From a virus: a stretch of DNA of 21,908 nucleotides. The notes under the pieces were generated by a model, which saw only the letters and a program-made list of their open reading frames with translations, was not told where the DNA came from and made no database searches. The DNA lies in IMG/VR virus record IMGVR_UViG_3300007735_000480, positions 1-21,908 of that record; one strand, written 5' to 3'. Below are positions 1-8,261 of the stretch, one piece after another. The first letter of the stretch is position 1. Each line of letters starts with the position of its first letter. Made by a program: the position numbers and the translations under genes.

Positions 1-122
1 ACATGCGCGCGTATGGAAACGTGACGCAGGCCAGCGCGCTGCCGCTGCCCGCCACGATGACCTTCGGGACGAGTGGCGAGTCGTCGTCGCCGATCATGGG
101 CATCGACGTCCGCGGCTTCTAG
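1..122 (+). CDS. C-terminal fragment of an upstream gene, possibly portal
   Basis: An open frame enters from the left edge and stops at TAG (120-122). The visible tail is about 39 residues, ending in GIDVRGF. It has no recognisable motif. In HK97-type head modules the gene just before the prohead protease is normally the portal, and a small ORF separates it from the protease here, so portal is the best positional guess. The ATG at base 3 is most likely an internal methionine. The identity rests on position alone. Confidence 0.5.
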   Translation, partial: MRAYGNVTQASALPLPATMTFGTSGESSSPIMGIDVRGF

Positions 123-311
123 ATGCTCCTCCTCCTGATCGTCGGCGCATCCGTCCCGACCCCGACCGGAGGGCACCCCGGCCGACCCGATCGGAACGTC
201 GCCCGACGGCCGGTGACGCCGGAGCCGGGTGCGACCATTGACGAGGACGACGAAAGCGTGCTCGTCGTCCTTCTGCTCGGCGTGGCCGAGGACCAGGAGG
301 GCCCGTGGTGA
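123..311 (+). CDS. Small hypothetical protein between the upstream gene and the protease
   Basis: This 62-residue ORF starts with ATG directly after the TAG of the upstream gene, and its TGA overlaps the GTG start of the protease (GTGA, 308-311). That coupling is the main evidence that it is translated. The first residues are hydrophobic (LLLLIVGASV), the middle is Pro/Arg-rich, and the C-terminus has an acidic run followed by another hydrophobic stretch (VLVVLLLGV). I do not recognise a family. No ribosome binding site is obvious before the ATG, so it would depend on reinitiation. It could be a small head or connector accessory protein, or spurious. Confidence 0.4.
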   Translation: MLLLLIVGASVPTPTGGHPGRPDRNVARRPVTPEPGATIDEDDESVLVVLLLGVAEDQEGPW

Positions 312-991
312 ACCGTGCGGTGAAGGCGACGCTCCTCGACGACGACGCCTTCCGCCTCCTCGCCTTCCCCTTCGGCGGCCCCATCCCCTCCCCTCGCAGC
401 CCGCGCGGCGTCGACCTCGACGGCGAGTGGTTCAGCGAGCGCACCGACATCAAGCCCGCCTGGCTCAAGGCGCGCCCGGTCGACTGGCACCACGGCGCCG
501 ACGCGACGCTCGGCCGCGAGGTGATCGGCAAGGCAGTCGACCCGGTGATGGACGACGAGGGATGGTGGGTGACCGTGTGGCTCGACCACGGCCACCGACG
601 CCTGGAGCTCATCAAGCGGCTCGCCGAGAAGGGCGCCGCGCTCTTCGGCTCGTCGGAATCGGTCGCGGGGCTCGTGAAGAAGGACAAGGCGACCGGCGAG
701 ATCCTCGAATGGCCCTACTGGCGGCAGACGTTGAGCACGTCGCCCCAGAACACCTTGTCGGTCATGCGCCCCCTCAAGGCTTCCGTGGCGCACATCGACC
801 CCGATTACATCACCCCCGCCTTCTGGGCGGATCTCGGCCCCCGGCTCGCGGACCTCGCGGCGGACCTGCGCACGACCTCGGCGGTGACCCCGCCCGGCAA
901 GGGCGCGGCATACGACGACGGGCTACTCGAAGCGGTGGCGCGGTTCGACCGAGCGACGGCTAACGCCCTCGCGAAGGTCCGCGGGGCGTAA
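308..991 (+). CDS. HK97-type prohead protease
   Basis: This is the capsid maturation protease that cleaves the scaffold region of the capsid protein inside the prohead. The frame opens with GTG GTG at 305 and 308. AGGAGG at 295-300 is better spaced for 308, which also overlaps the previous stop, giving 227 residues. The family pattern is present: a His pair in VDWHHG (near residue 61), a GW-V-V-L strand after MDDEG, then the helix leading to LFGSSESVAGLV (about 112-122) with candidate nucleophile Ser, and a closing WPYWRQTLSTSPQN strand that matches the usual 'E-S-L-T-P' segment. It lies directly before the capsid gene, as expected. The exact catalytic Ser among the three in GSSES is not certain. 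Confidence 0.85.
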   Translation: MNRAVKATLLDDDAFRLLAFPFGGPIPSPRSPRGVDLDGEWFSERTDIKPAWLKARPVDWHHGADATLGREVIGKAVDPVMDDEGWWVTVWLDHGHRRLELIKRLAEKGAALFGSSESVAGLVKKDKATGEILEWPYWRQTLSTSPQNTLSVMRPLKASVAHIDPDYITPAFWADLGPRLADLAADLRTTSAVTPPGKGAAYDDGLLEAVARFDRATANALAKVRGA

Positions 992-1038
992 CCACCGACA
1001 CCTACAGCCCGGCGCTGGCCGGACGAAAGGGAACCCCA

Positions 1039-2420
1039 ATGGGAACGCAGTTCACCCAGGAGGTCGTGACCGGCGGCATCACGCCGACCACGGGCCTCAT
1101 GGACGCCATCGGCAAGGCGGCCACGCGCATCGAGCAGATCGCGACCGAGATGGCCGACGCCAAGGAGCAGGACACCGCCCGCTGGCAGGCGCTCAACGAG
1201 GAGCGCAAGTCGCAGGCCGTCGAGCTCTCGAAGCTCCAGGAGCAGTTCGCCAAGGCGAAGATGGAGGAGGAGACCGCGGACGCGGTGGCCTCCGTCGCCG
1301 AGATGAAGGCGCAGCTCGCGCAGATGCGCTCCCCCTCGAAGGCCGGCGCCATCGGTGCCGTCCGCGCGGGTGGCCGCTACGAGCCGGGCACGTTCCTCGG
1401 CGCGATCATGGACGCCCGCTCGGGCGACCCGGACGCCCGCCTCGCCGCGAAGGCGACGCTCGACCGGCTCGCCTCGGCGTACGGCCGTGACGAGGGCAAG
1501 GCGACGCTCGGTGCGACCGACGCGACCGGCGGCTGGATTCTGCCGAACGCGATCGTCGACCAGCTCATCATCCCCGGCACCGTCGACAACATCTACCGCC
1601 GCCTTATGACGGTGGTCAACAACGTCGCGACGTTCCAGATCGACATGCCCTACCGCGACGCTGCCCGCGCCGCGGCGGTCATCGCACCGTGGGGCAACAC
1701 GATCGAGAACAAGGACCTCGCGTACCAGGCTTACACCGCCACGGTGTACACCCTCGCGAGGGTCTACGACCTCGGCGCCCAGTTCGTCCAGTTCAGCCGC
1801 GGCGCGGCCGAGCAGGACGTGATGACGGAGCTCGCCGCCGCGTTCGCACAGGGCGAGTCGTACTACATCCGCGAGGGCTCCGGCTCCTCGCAGCCGTACG
1901 GCTACACCGGCGCGCTCACGAACGGCCCCGGCTCGTTCAAGACGACGTTCACCCCGTCGAGCACGACGCTCGCCGGGTCGATCGCGACCTCGATCGCCGA
2001 CGCGGCCGGGGCCCTCGCGGGCCGCGGCGTGAAGCCGACCGCAGCGGTCATGTCGGCCTCGTCCTACTGGACGATGGTCAGCCAGGGTACCGACAACGCG
2101 GGCTTCTTCTTCAACCCGGCCGGTGGCCCGACGGGCATCGCCCCCGGGACGCTCATGTCGCCGTTCGGCATCCCGGTGTACGCCGACCCCGCGGCGGACC
2201 TCAGGGGACCGCGGCGGTCACCGACAACCTCGTCGTCGCCGACTGGAGCAAGTTCAAGCTCTACTTCGGCTCGACGTACCGGGTCGACGTCTCGGACGTG
2301 GCCGGCACCCGCTGGGACACGCTCACCGTCGGCTTCCGGGGGACGGAGCAGATGGCGTTCGACGCACGGCCGGCGGTCTACGCGGGCCACGCGCAGATCA
2401 TCACCGACATCGTCCCGTGA
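1039..2420 (+). CDS. Major capsid protein (HK97 fold, fused scaffold), frame broken near 2202
   Basis: This is the main shell protein. The ATG at 1039 follows GAAAGGG at suitable spacing. Residues about 20-105 are a charged, Gln/Glu/Lys-rich coiled coil typical of the scaffolding (delta) domain removed by the protease. From about residue 115 comes the HK97-like core, with GGWILPNAIVDQL, a long beta-rich E-loop region and SQPYGYTGAL. The frame is coherent up to VYADPAADL (about 2202). The expected ending (TAAVTDNLVVADWSKFKLYF to DIVP) then lies one frame back and stops at 2420. The uncorrected frame runs to 2532 with a Ser/Arg-rich antisense-like tail. Restoring one base gives 460 residues. 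CTCAGGGG could be a truncated CTCCAGGGG (Leu-Gln-Gly). The break may be an assembly error or a real mutation. Confidence 0.88.
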
Positions 2421-2485
2421 TGAAGATCCGGCCGGGGTACCCCCCTTCCCCGACCGGCGCCTGACGTCCGCGCAGCACGTCCGAC

Positions 2486-2504
2486 TGGCCGCCGTAAGCG
2501 GCCA
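2486..2504 (+). terminator. Hairpin after the capsid gene
   Basis: TGGCCGC and GCGGCCA form a perfect 7-bp stem around a CGTAA loop in the 108-base gap between the capsid stop and the methyltransferase start. Only a short CCACTTT follows, so it is a weak intrinsic terminator at best. It could attenuate readthrough from the abundant capsid transcript into the modification genes. Confidence 0.4.
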
Positions 2505-2528
2505 CCACTTTCCGCATCGAGGGGCACG

Positions 2529-3215
2529 ATGACCGAAGAGCGCGAGTTCCGGACGCCGCATGGGAAGCCCGTGCGGCTTCTGTGCCGTCCGGGCACGAAC
2601 GACCAGATGATGGCCTACTCCTGCCTCGACGAGGATGAGTACCGCCTCCGCGACATCCCAGCGAGCACGCTCACGCTCGCGGCCGACGTCGGCGCCCACA
2701 TCGGGATGGTCGCGATCGGCCTCGCGCTCGACCACCCCGGCGCCCGCGTCCTCGCGGTCGAGCCGCTCCCCGCGAACATCGCGCTCCTCGAGGAGAACGC
2801 CCACCGGAACGGCGTCGGCGACCGCGTCACCGTCATCTGGGGCGCGGCCTCGCGCACGAAGGGGAACGTCGACATCGCCTGGTCGTTCGCGGGCGACGAG
2901 GCCGCCGACATGCACCGCTTCGTCGGCAACCAGCCGATGGCCGCGGGCACGAAGCAGGAGACGCTCACCGTCCCGGGCGTCACGCTCGCGAGCCTCGTCA
3001 CGACGGGCGCGCTCGACCTCCTCGTCACCGACTGCGAGGGCGGCGAGTACGACCTGCTCGCGGGGAAGACCGCGAAGGCGCGCGTGCGGGAGATCCGCGG
3101 CGAGTACCACGGCGGCTTCACCCGCCTCGAGGGGCTCCTCGCCGACACGCACGACGTCGAGGCGATCGGGGGCACGGCCTCCTTCGGGGGGTTCATCGCG
3201 CGGGCGCGCACGTGA
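2529..3215 (+). CDS. FkbM-family SAM-dependent methyltransferase
   Basis: This 228-residue protein probably adds a methyl group to a hydroxyl, often of a sugar in FkbM family members. The SAM-binding glycine loop is AADVGAHIG (51-59), the acidic residue after strand 2 is in AVEPLPANI (E78), and the family's late motif is VTDCEGGEYDLL (166-177). The ATG at 2529 has GAGGGG just upstream. It is followed through a GTGA overlap by three glycosyltransferases, which suggests it methylates a sugar they transfer. It lies between the capsid and connector genes, so the virion is a likely target, though this is inference. Methylation of a protein side chain is an alternative. Confidence 0.85.
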   Translation: MTEEREFRTPHGKPVRLLCRPGTNDQMMAYSCLDEDEYRLRDIPASTLTLAADVGAHIGMVAIGLALDHPGARVLAVEPLPANIALLEENAHRNGVGDRVTVIWGAASRTKGNVDIAWSFAGDEAADMHRFVGNQPMAAGTKQETLTVPGVTLASLVTTGALDLLVTDCEGGEYDLLAGKTAKARVREIRGEYHGGFTRLEGLLADTHDVEAIGGTASFGGFIARART

Positions 3216-4255
3216 GCCGTGTCGTCCTCCTCCTCGCCCACTCCATCGAGGAGTACATGCAGGTCCGGCTCCTGCACGAGCTCGGCCACGAGGTCCTGTC
3301 GATCGGCGCGTACCTCGACCCCGCGCACCCCGGCGACGACAAGCGCCCGGCGCTCCCCGAGGTCCTCTTCCACGCCGACCTCGCCGCGGTCGTCTCCGCC
3401 GCGCCCTGCTCGCCCGACATGCCCGACGACCACCTGTGGGGCGCGAAGGACCGCCTCCCCGACGCGGTCATCGACTGGGGCGACATCTTCATCGTCCACC
3501 ACTGCGAGTGGCGCTGGCTCGCGGGCGGCAACTTCGACCGCCTCAAGGCGGCGGGCAAGCGGGTCATCTGGCGCACCGTCGGCCAGTCGACCCACGAGAA
3601 CGAGCTGCGGATGCAGGCGCTCCGCGCGCAGGGCCTCGAGATCGTCCGCTACTCCCCGAAGGAGCGGAGCATCCCCTACTACGCGGGCGAGGACCGGCTC
3701 ATCCGCTTCTGGATGGACCCCGACGAGTGGACCGGCTGGACGGGCAACGACGTCCGCGTCGGCAACGTGACCCAGGACATGCGCGGCCGGGCGGCGTGGA
3801 CGGGCTGGGACTGGTACGCCGAGTTCGCCCGCTACGCCCCCTGCTATCCGGCCGGACCGAAGTCGGAGCAGTGGGGCGGCGCCGGCAGCCTCGACTACGA
3901 CGGCTTGAAGGCGTACCTCCGCTCGATGCGCGCGTACGTCTACACCGGCACGTTCCCCGCCTCGTACACGCTCGGGCTCATCGAGGCCGCGATGACCGGC
4001 GTCCCGATCGTCGCCGCGGGCCCCGCCCGCTGGGGCCGCGACTTCTCCGGCCTCCCGTACGGCTCGGCGCTGTACGAGGCGCACGAGCTCGTCCCGCTCT
4101 GGTCGGACGACCCGTACCAGGCCGCCCAGATGGCGAACCGCCTTCTCCACGACCCCGACTGGGCGAAGGCGATCTCGACGCGGCAGCAGGAGGTGGCCGA
4201 GGCGCTGTTCGGCAAGCCCGTCATCGCCGCCCAGTGGAAGGAGTTCCTCGGATGA
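3212..4255 (+). CDS. GT-B-type glycosyltransferase (first of three)
   Basis: This 347-residue protein starts with GTG overlapping the methyltransferase stop (GTGA, 3212-3215). The N-terminal half has a Rossmann-like opening (RVVLLLAHSIEEYMQVRLLHELGH) and the C-terminal half has the donor-binding element YVYTGTFPASYTLGLIEAAMTGVPIVAAG (242-270), the place where GT4-like enzymes carry E-X7-E. The second Glu (E259) is present, but the first is replaced by a small residue. It is cytosolic, with no signal peptide or membrane segment. Acceptor and sugar are unknown. By position it should act with the two downstream transferases and the methyltransferase on one glycan. Confidence 0.72.
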   Translation: MSRVVLLLAHSIEEYMQVRLLHELGHEVLSIGAYLDPAHPGDDKRPALPEVLFHADLAAVVSAAPCSPDMPDDHLWGAKDRLPDAVIDWGDIFIVHHCEWRWLAGGNFDRLKAAGKRVIWRTVGQSTHENELRMQALRAQGLEIVRYSPKERSIPYYAGEDRLIRFWMDPDEWTGWTGNDVRVGNVTQDMRGRAAWTGWDWYAEFARYAPCYPAGPKSEQWGGAGSLDYDGLKAYLRSMRAYVYTGTFPASYTLGLIEAAMTGVPIVAAGPARWGRDFSGLPYGSALYEAHELVPLWSDDPYQAAQMANRLLHDPDWAKAISTRQQEVAEALFGKPVIAAQWKEFLG

Positions 4256-5343
4256 GGGTCCTCGTCGACTTCCATCACCACGCGCTCGCCGAGAGCCTCC
4301 TGCGCCTCTTCGACGACCGCTACGGCGTCGACGTCTACTTCCCCGCGGGGATGGGCTGGTACGAGCGGGGCTACTGGAACTTCGAGCGGGCGTGGCACGG
4401 CGACGCGGTCGCGCGCCAGTACCTCGAGGGGATCTGGGCCGACGGCGAGTGGGGCGAGCACGGCGTCTTCCGGCGCGACCCGCGCCACCCCGGCCGCTGG
4501 CACAACGGCGTCACCGTCGAGCGGGCGCTCGACATGGTGTGGGACCTCGTCATCTCGACGCTCCCCCACAACGACGAGGGGATGCACCGCTTCGCGACGG
4601 TCGACCTCCCGGCGAACCAGCGCGCCCGCTTCGGCCTGCAGATCGGGAACGTGATGCAGGACAGCCGCTACGACCTCGCGGAGTTCGCGCTCTCCTCGTC
4701 GACGCTCCCCGGCCACACGACGCCCGACTCCTGGGCGAAGGTCATCGACCACCGCGGCGTGCCGACCGTCATCTACCACCAGGAGTTTGACGCGCAGGGC
4801 GTCTTTCGCTTCGACCCCGACCCGGCTGCGGGCTCCCGCGAGGTCGCCTCCTGGGTGAACTGCTTCCCCGAGACGGCGCCCTACCCGGGCTTCCTCGACT
4901 TCGCCCGCCGGCACGCCGACGACTTCGACTTCAAGGTGTACGGCGCGTACGGCTCGGCCGCCGCGGACGAGCTCGCCGCGGGCGACGTGTCGCTCGTCAC
5001 CGACGTCGCGGACCGGATGAGCGAGGCGCGCGTCGGCTTCCACATGAAGGCGTGGAGCGACGGCTTCGGCCACGTCATCCACAACTGGGCCGCGCTCGGC
5101 CGCCCGATCGTGTGGGTCGCCGACTACTACCGCGACAAGCTCGCCGCGCCGCTCTTCGTCGAGGGCGTCAACGCGTGGGACATCGGGCGCCACACCGAGG
5201 CCGAGCTCGTCGCGCTCATGCGCCGCCTCCGCGACGACGACGAGTTCTGGCTCAACGCCGCGACCGCGAGCCGCGACCGCTTCGACTCCCTCGTCTCGTT
5301 CGACGCGGAGGCGCAGGCGATCGCCGGGATGCTCGGCCTGTGA
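4252..5343 (+). CDS. Divergent GT-B-like glycosyltransferase (second of three)
   Basis: The start is the ATG at 4252, overlapping the previous stop as ATGA. The same frame is open far upstream (from 2635), but that part is antisense-like Ser/Arg-rich sequence lying under the two preceding genes. The 363-residue protein begins MRVLVDFHHHALAESLLRLF and has a central strand set (PTVIYHQEF, FDFKVYGAYGS). Its C-terminal segment, VGFHMKAWSDGFGHVIHNWAALGRPIVWVADY (261-292), resembles the donor-site helix of GT-B enzymes, with His-Asn in place of the usual Glu pair. Family assignment is therefore weaker than for its neighbours. Its C-terminal stop overlaps the next GTG. Confidence 0.6.
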   Translation: MRVLVDFHHHALAESLLRLFDDRYGVDVYFPAGMGWYERGYWNFERAWHGDAVARQYLEGIWADGEWGEHGVFRRDPRHPGRWHNGVTVERALDMVWDLVISTLPHNDEGMHRFATVDLPANQRARFGLQIGNVMQDSRYDLAEFALSSSTLPGHTTPDSWAKVIDHRGVPTVIYHQEFDAQGVFRFDPDPAAGSREVASWVNCFPETAPYPGFLDFARRHADDFDFKVYGAYGSAAADELAAGDVSLVTDVADRMSEARVGFHMKAWSDGFGHVIHNWAALGRPIVWVADYYRDKLAAPLFVEGVNAWDIGRHTEAELVALMRRLRDDDEFWLNAATASRDRFDSLVSFDAEAQAIAGMLGL

Positions 5344-6629
5344 GGGTCCTCTTCGTCGGCGACCTCGCCGCGACCGGCTTCGGCTCGGTGACGACCGACC
5401 TCGGGCGGGCGCTCCTCGACCGCGGGCTCGACGTCCGGTTCCTCTCGCAGAACGAGATCGGCAGTCTCCCCGAGCCCTTCGCCTCGCGCGCGGTCGACCT
5501 CGCGTTCTACACGTACCAGGCGGGCCAGCCGGGCGTGACCGGCGTCCGCTCGCTCATCGGCGACATCATCGACGGCGTCCCCGGCCACCTCCTCGTGAAC
5601 GGCGAGGCCTTCGGCGACTGGCGCCCCGAGGCGGTCGTCGTCCTCTCGGACTTCGTCGCCGCGCGCCTCCTGTGGACCCGCTTCGCCGACGCGTTCGCGA
5701 AGGTCCCCGTCTACCACTACGTCCCGGTCGAGGGCGTCGACCTCCCGCCGCTGTGGGCCGACCTGTGGCGCCACATGCGGCCGGTCGCGATGAGCCGCTT
5801 CGGGCAGGAGCAGATCGAGGCGCTCACCGGCGTCCGCCCGCCGCTCGCCTACCACGGCGTCGACCCCGACGCGTTCTGGCCGGTGAGCCCGAGCCGCCCC
5901 ATCGACGTGCCCCGCGACGACGGCCCCGACAGCCCGACGGTCCGCATCACCTCGAAGGAAGGCGCGAAGCGGTTCTTCGGCTTCGACCCGCGCTGGACGA
6001 TCATCGGCCGGACCGACCGGAACATGCCGCGCAAGCGGTACGCCTCGCTCCTCCGCGCGGTCGGCCCCGTCCTCGAGGAGCGCGAGGACGCCCGCCTCCT
6101 CATCCACGCAAGCGCGTTCGACCAGGGCGGCTTCCTCCCCGACAGCGTCTCGAAGATGTCGCCCGCCGCGGGCTCGCGGGTCATCATCACCGACCGCCCC
6201 GGCCTGCCGCGCTCCGTCCTCAACGCGCTCTACAACGCGATGGATCTCTACGTGACGACGTCCGCCGAGGGCTTCGGCCTGTGCATCGCGGAGGCGCTTG
6301 CGTGCGGCGTCCCCGCGGTCGGGATGGACTACTCCGCGGTCCCCGAGGTCATCGGCCCCGCGGGGATGACGGTCGCGGTCGACCGGACGTACGACAACGA
6401 GTACGACCACGCGTGGGCATGGCCGGACGAGACGATGTTCCGCGTGGCCGTCCGGCACCTCGTCGAGCATCCCGCGAAGCGGCGGGCGCTCGGCGCACTC
6501 GGGCCGGGCCACGTCGAGCGCCACTTCCGCTGGTCGTCGGCGGCCGAGGCGTTCGAGGCGGTCCTCCGGGGGTCGTACAATGAGCAGGACAGGCCGTCAG
6601 GGACGGCGCCGGAGCCGCTTGCCGCGTGA
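5340..6629 (+). CDS. GT4-family glycosyltransferase (third of three)
   Basis: This 429-residue protein starts at GTG 5340, overlapping the previous stop (GTGA). Open sequence further upstream in this frame lies under the previous gene and is not coding-like. It shows the best GT4 signature of the three: an N-terminal MRVLFVGDLAATGFGSVT loop, an interdomain FDPRWTIIGRTDRNMPRKRY segment (basic nucleotide-binding region), and a perfect E-X7-E motif in AEGFGLCIAEALACGVPAV (E310, E318), followed by the SAVPEVIG loop. GT4 enzymes use nucleotide sugars with retention of configuration. The C-terminal tail SGTAPEPLAA looks flexible. Its TGA overlaps the GTG of the connector gene, placing the modification block in the structural operon. 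Confidence 0.88.
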   Translation: MRVLFVGDLAATGFGSVTTDLGRALLDRGLDVRFLSQNEIGSLPEPFASRAVDLAFYTYQAGQPGVTGVRSLIGDIIDGVPGHLLVNGEAFGDWRPEAVVVLSDFVAARLLWTRFADAFAKVPVYHYVPVEGVDLPPLWADLWRHMRPVAMSRFGQEQIEALTGVRPPLAYHGVDPDAFWPVSPSRPIDVPRDDGPDSPTVRITSKEGAKRFFGFDPRWTIIGRTDRNMPRKRYASLLRAVGPVLEEREDARLLIHASAFDQGGFLPDSVSKMSPAAGSRVIITDRPGLPRSVLNALYNAMDLYVTTSAEGFGLCIAEALACGVPAVGMDYSAVPEVIGPAGMTVAVDRTYDNEYDHAWAWPDETMFRVAVRHLVEHPAKRRALGALGPGHVERHFRWSSAAEAFEAVLRGSYNEQDRPSGTAPEPLAA

Positions 6630-7270
6630 ACCTGTGGATCTCCGCAGCCGACGTCCGAACGTACGCGAACCTCGACGGCACCGCCGGCCGCTATAGCGAC
6701 GCCGCGCTCGGCTCGAACATCTACGCCGCCCAGCAGCTCATCGAGCAGCGGACGGGGCGCGTGTTCGACGCGCAGACGACGAGCCGGACGTTCACGACCG
6801 AGTACCGCGCGCAGATCGCGATCCCCGACGTCCGATCGGTCTCCTCGGTCACGTTCGTTGGCACCGCGCTCACCGCAAACGAGACGTACTGGCTCCTGCC
6901 CGACCCGAAGTTCCCGACCGTCTACACGGCGATCCAGTTCCGCGTCTACGGCCGCAACCGGCTCAACTGGTACCTCGGCAACCCGAACTGGTACGACCGC
7001 GGGCTCGACATGCGCGTCCCCTACTCGACCTCCTCGATGCCCAACGACCTCGTCATCACCGGCGACTGGGGCTGGTCACCGCCGCCCTGGGACATCCTCC
7101 ACGCGACGAAGGTCCTCGCGGCATGGCTCACGAAGCGCGCCGACGGCGTCCTCGCGAACGCGGTGCAGGCGCCCGACGGGACGGTCTTCGACTACTCCCA
7201 GATGCCTCCCGAGGTGAACGCCGTCATCGCGACGTACCGGGTCGGCGAGCAGGCCGTGAGCATCTTCTGA
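6626..7270 (+). CDS. Head-tail connector (gp6-like adaptor)
   Basis: This 214-residue protein starts with GTG at 6626 (GTGA overlap). It opens with a typical adaptor helix pair (ISAADVRTYANLDG, YAAQQLIEQRTGRVF), then a beta-rich middle describing a surface strand (IAIPDVRSVSSVTFVG), and ends with helices including ILHATKVLAAWLTKRADG. That layout and its place between capsid and tail genes match the HK97 gp6/SPP1 gp15-like adaptor that docks on the portal. In simpler phages this gene directly follows the capsid gene. Here about 4.2 kb of modification genes intervene. Confidence 0.68.
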   Translation: MNLWISAADVRTYANLDGTAGRYSDAALGSNIYAAQQLIEQRTGRVFDAQTTSRTFTTEYRAQIAIPDVRSVSSVTFVGTALTANETYWLLPDPKFPTVYTAIQFRVYGRNRLNWYLGNPNWYDRGLDMRVPYSTSSMPNDLVITGDWGWSPPPWDILHATKVLAAWLTKRADGVLANAVQAPDGTVFDYSQMPPEVNAVIATYRVGEQAVSIF

Positions 7271-7812
7271 TGGACGCGCTCGAAGGCACGACCGAGCTCC
7301 GCCGTCGCCTCGAGGCGGTCGTCGACCGCTCGCCCGACCTTGTCCTCCGGACGTGGCAGACCGCGACGGTGGGCAAGGCGAAGGACAACGTGGTCTCGTT
7401 CAGCAAGACCCGCACGCTGTCGCGCTCGATCCGTCCCGGCGACCTCGACGCGAAGGCGGGCAACGCGACGGTCACCGCGGGTGGCTCGGAGACGCACGGC
7501 TACGCCCGCTACGTCGAGGAGGGCACCCGCCCCCACGAGATCCGCCCGAAGGTGAAGAAGGCGCTCTTCTTCGGCTCCCAGCGGGCGCTCTCCGACCGCG
7601 CCGGGTCGGGCGCGATCCTCGGCCGCCGACAGACCGGCGCGGTGAACGCCGCGACCGTGCGGAAGTACGGGACGCTCGCCTTCCAGTACGCGAAGGTCGT
7701 CAAGCACCCCGGCACGAAGCCGCAGCCGTACCTCCGGCCCGCCGCGCAGGCCGCGCTCGACGAGCTCGGCATCGAGCGGACCGTCACGGTCGCGTGGAAC
7801 GAGGGCGCATGA
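7270..7812 (+). CDS. HK97 gp10-like neck/tail completion protein
   Basis: The start is ATG at 7270 (TGATG overlap), giving 180 residues. The core GYARYVEEGTRPHEIRPK (78-94) followed by KHPGTKPQPYLRPA (145-158) is a recognisable pair of motifs of the HK97 gp10 family, small head-tail joining proteins in the neck. The N-terminus is helical and basic. It is translationally coupled on both sides. Confidence 0.75.
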   Translation: MDALEGTTELRRRLEAVVDRSPDLVLRTWQTATVGKAKDNVVSFSKTRTLSRSIRPGDLDAKAGNATVTAGGSETHGYARYVEEGTRPHEIRPKVKKALFFGSQRALSDRAGSGAILGRRQTGAVNAATVRKYGTLAFQYAKVVKHPGTKPQPYLRPAAQAALDELGIERTVTVAWNEGA

Positions 7813-8222
7813 GCGTCATCGCCGACATCCGCAACGGGGCGAAGGCGGTCCTCGACACCGTGCCCGGCCTCGCCCAGACGTACAGCGCCCGGCCGGCCAG
7901 CCTCGGCTCGCTCCCCTGCGCGTTCGTCGACGAGATCCGCTCCTCGCTCCTACACACGGCGGGCGTCCGCCAGTGGGACGGCGGCGAGGTCGACATCTAC
8001 GTGATCGCCGGGGGCTTCGACAACGAGGAGGCGCAGGCATCCGCCGACACGCTCGTGTCCGCGGTCATCGACGCCTTCTCCGACGCGCCGCACATGGCGG
8101 GCGCGAACACCGTGGCGGAGCCGGTCCGGGTGCGGACGGCGTCCGTCGACAACGGGCAGGGCGCGACGTACCCCGCGTGGGTCGTCACGGTCGGCCGGTT
8201 CACCTACAGCGAGGGGCGCTAA
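7809..8222 (+). CDS. Probable tail terminator protein
   Basis: This 137-residue protein starts at ATG 7809 (ATGA overlap). Size and place, between the gp10-like gene and the tail tube gene, fit the tail terminator (lambda gpU/HK97 gp10-neighbour type), which caps the tail tube and sets its final length. The sequence has an N-terminal helix, then alternating strands (GEVDIYVIAGGF, TYPAWVVTVGRFTY) with a helix between them, consistent with the small alpha/beta fold of that family. No residue-level signature was recognised, so the call is mostly positional. Confidence 0.55.
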   Translation: MSVIADIRNGAKAVLDTVPGLAQTYSARPASLGSLPCAFVDEIRSSLLHTAGVRQWDGGEVDIYVIAGGFDNEEAQASADTLVSAVIDAFSDAPHMAGANTVAEPVRVRTASVDNGQGATYPAWVVTVGRFTYSEGR

Positions 8223-8261
8223 GAGCGTCCGCGGCCCGGAAAGGGCAGGAAGGCACCGACC

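Noticed and set aside
229-963. 244-codon rightward frame overlapping the protease gene
   Set aside because: It is Arg/Pro-rich out-of-frame reading of the protease gene. The true frame shows the protease motifs.
2195-2210. Programmed -1 frameshifting in the capsid gene
   Set aside because: There is no X XXY YYZ heptamer, and the unshifted product would carry a shadow-like tail. A one-base loss is simpler, though not excluded.
2615-4150. 511-codon leftward open frame under the methyltransferase and first glycosyltransferase
   Set aside because: It lies opposite genes with recognisable motifs. High GC makes long antisense frames common, and this one shows no domain.
5052-5339. Upstream extension of the third glycosyltransferase
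   Set aside because: It overlaps the end of the second glycosyltransferase out of frame and is Arg-rich. GTG 5340 gives the expected N-terminus.
2635-5343. 902-residue reading of the second glycosyltransferase
   Set aside because: The part before 4252 is Ser/Arg/Pro-rich shadow of the two preceding genes. The ATG at 4252 overlaps the previous stop and begins a normal MRVLVDF N-terminus.
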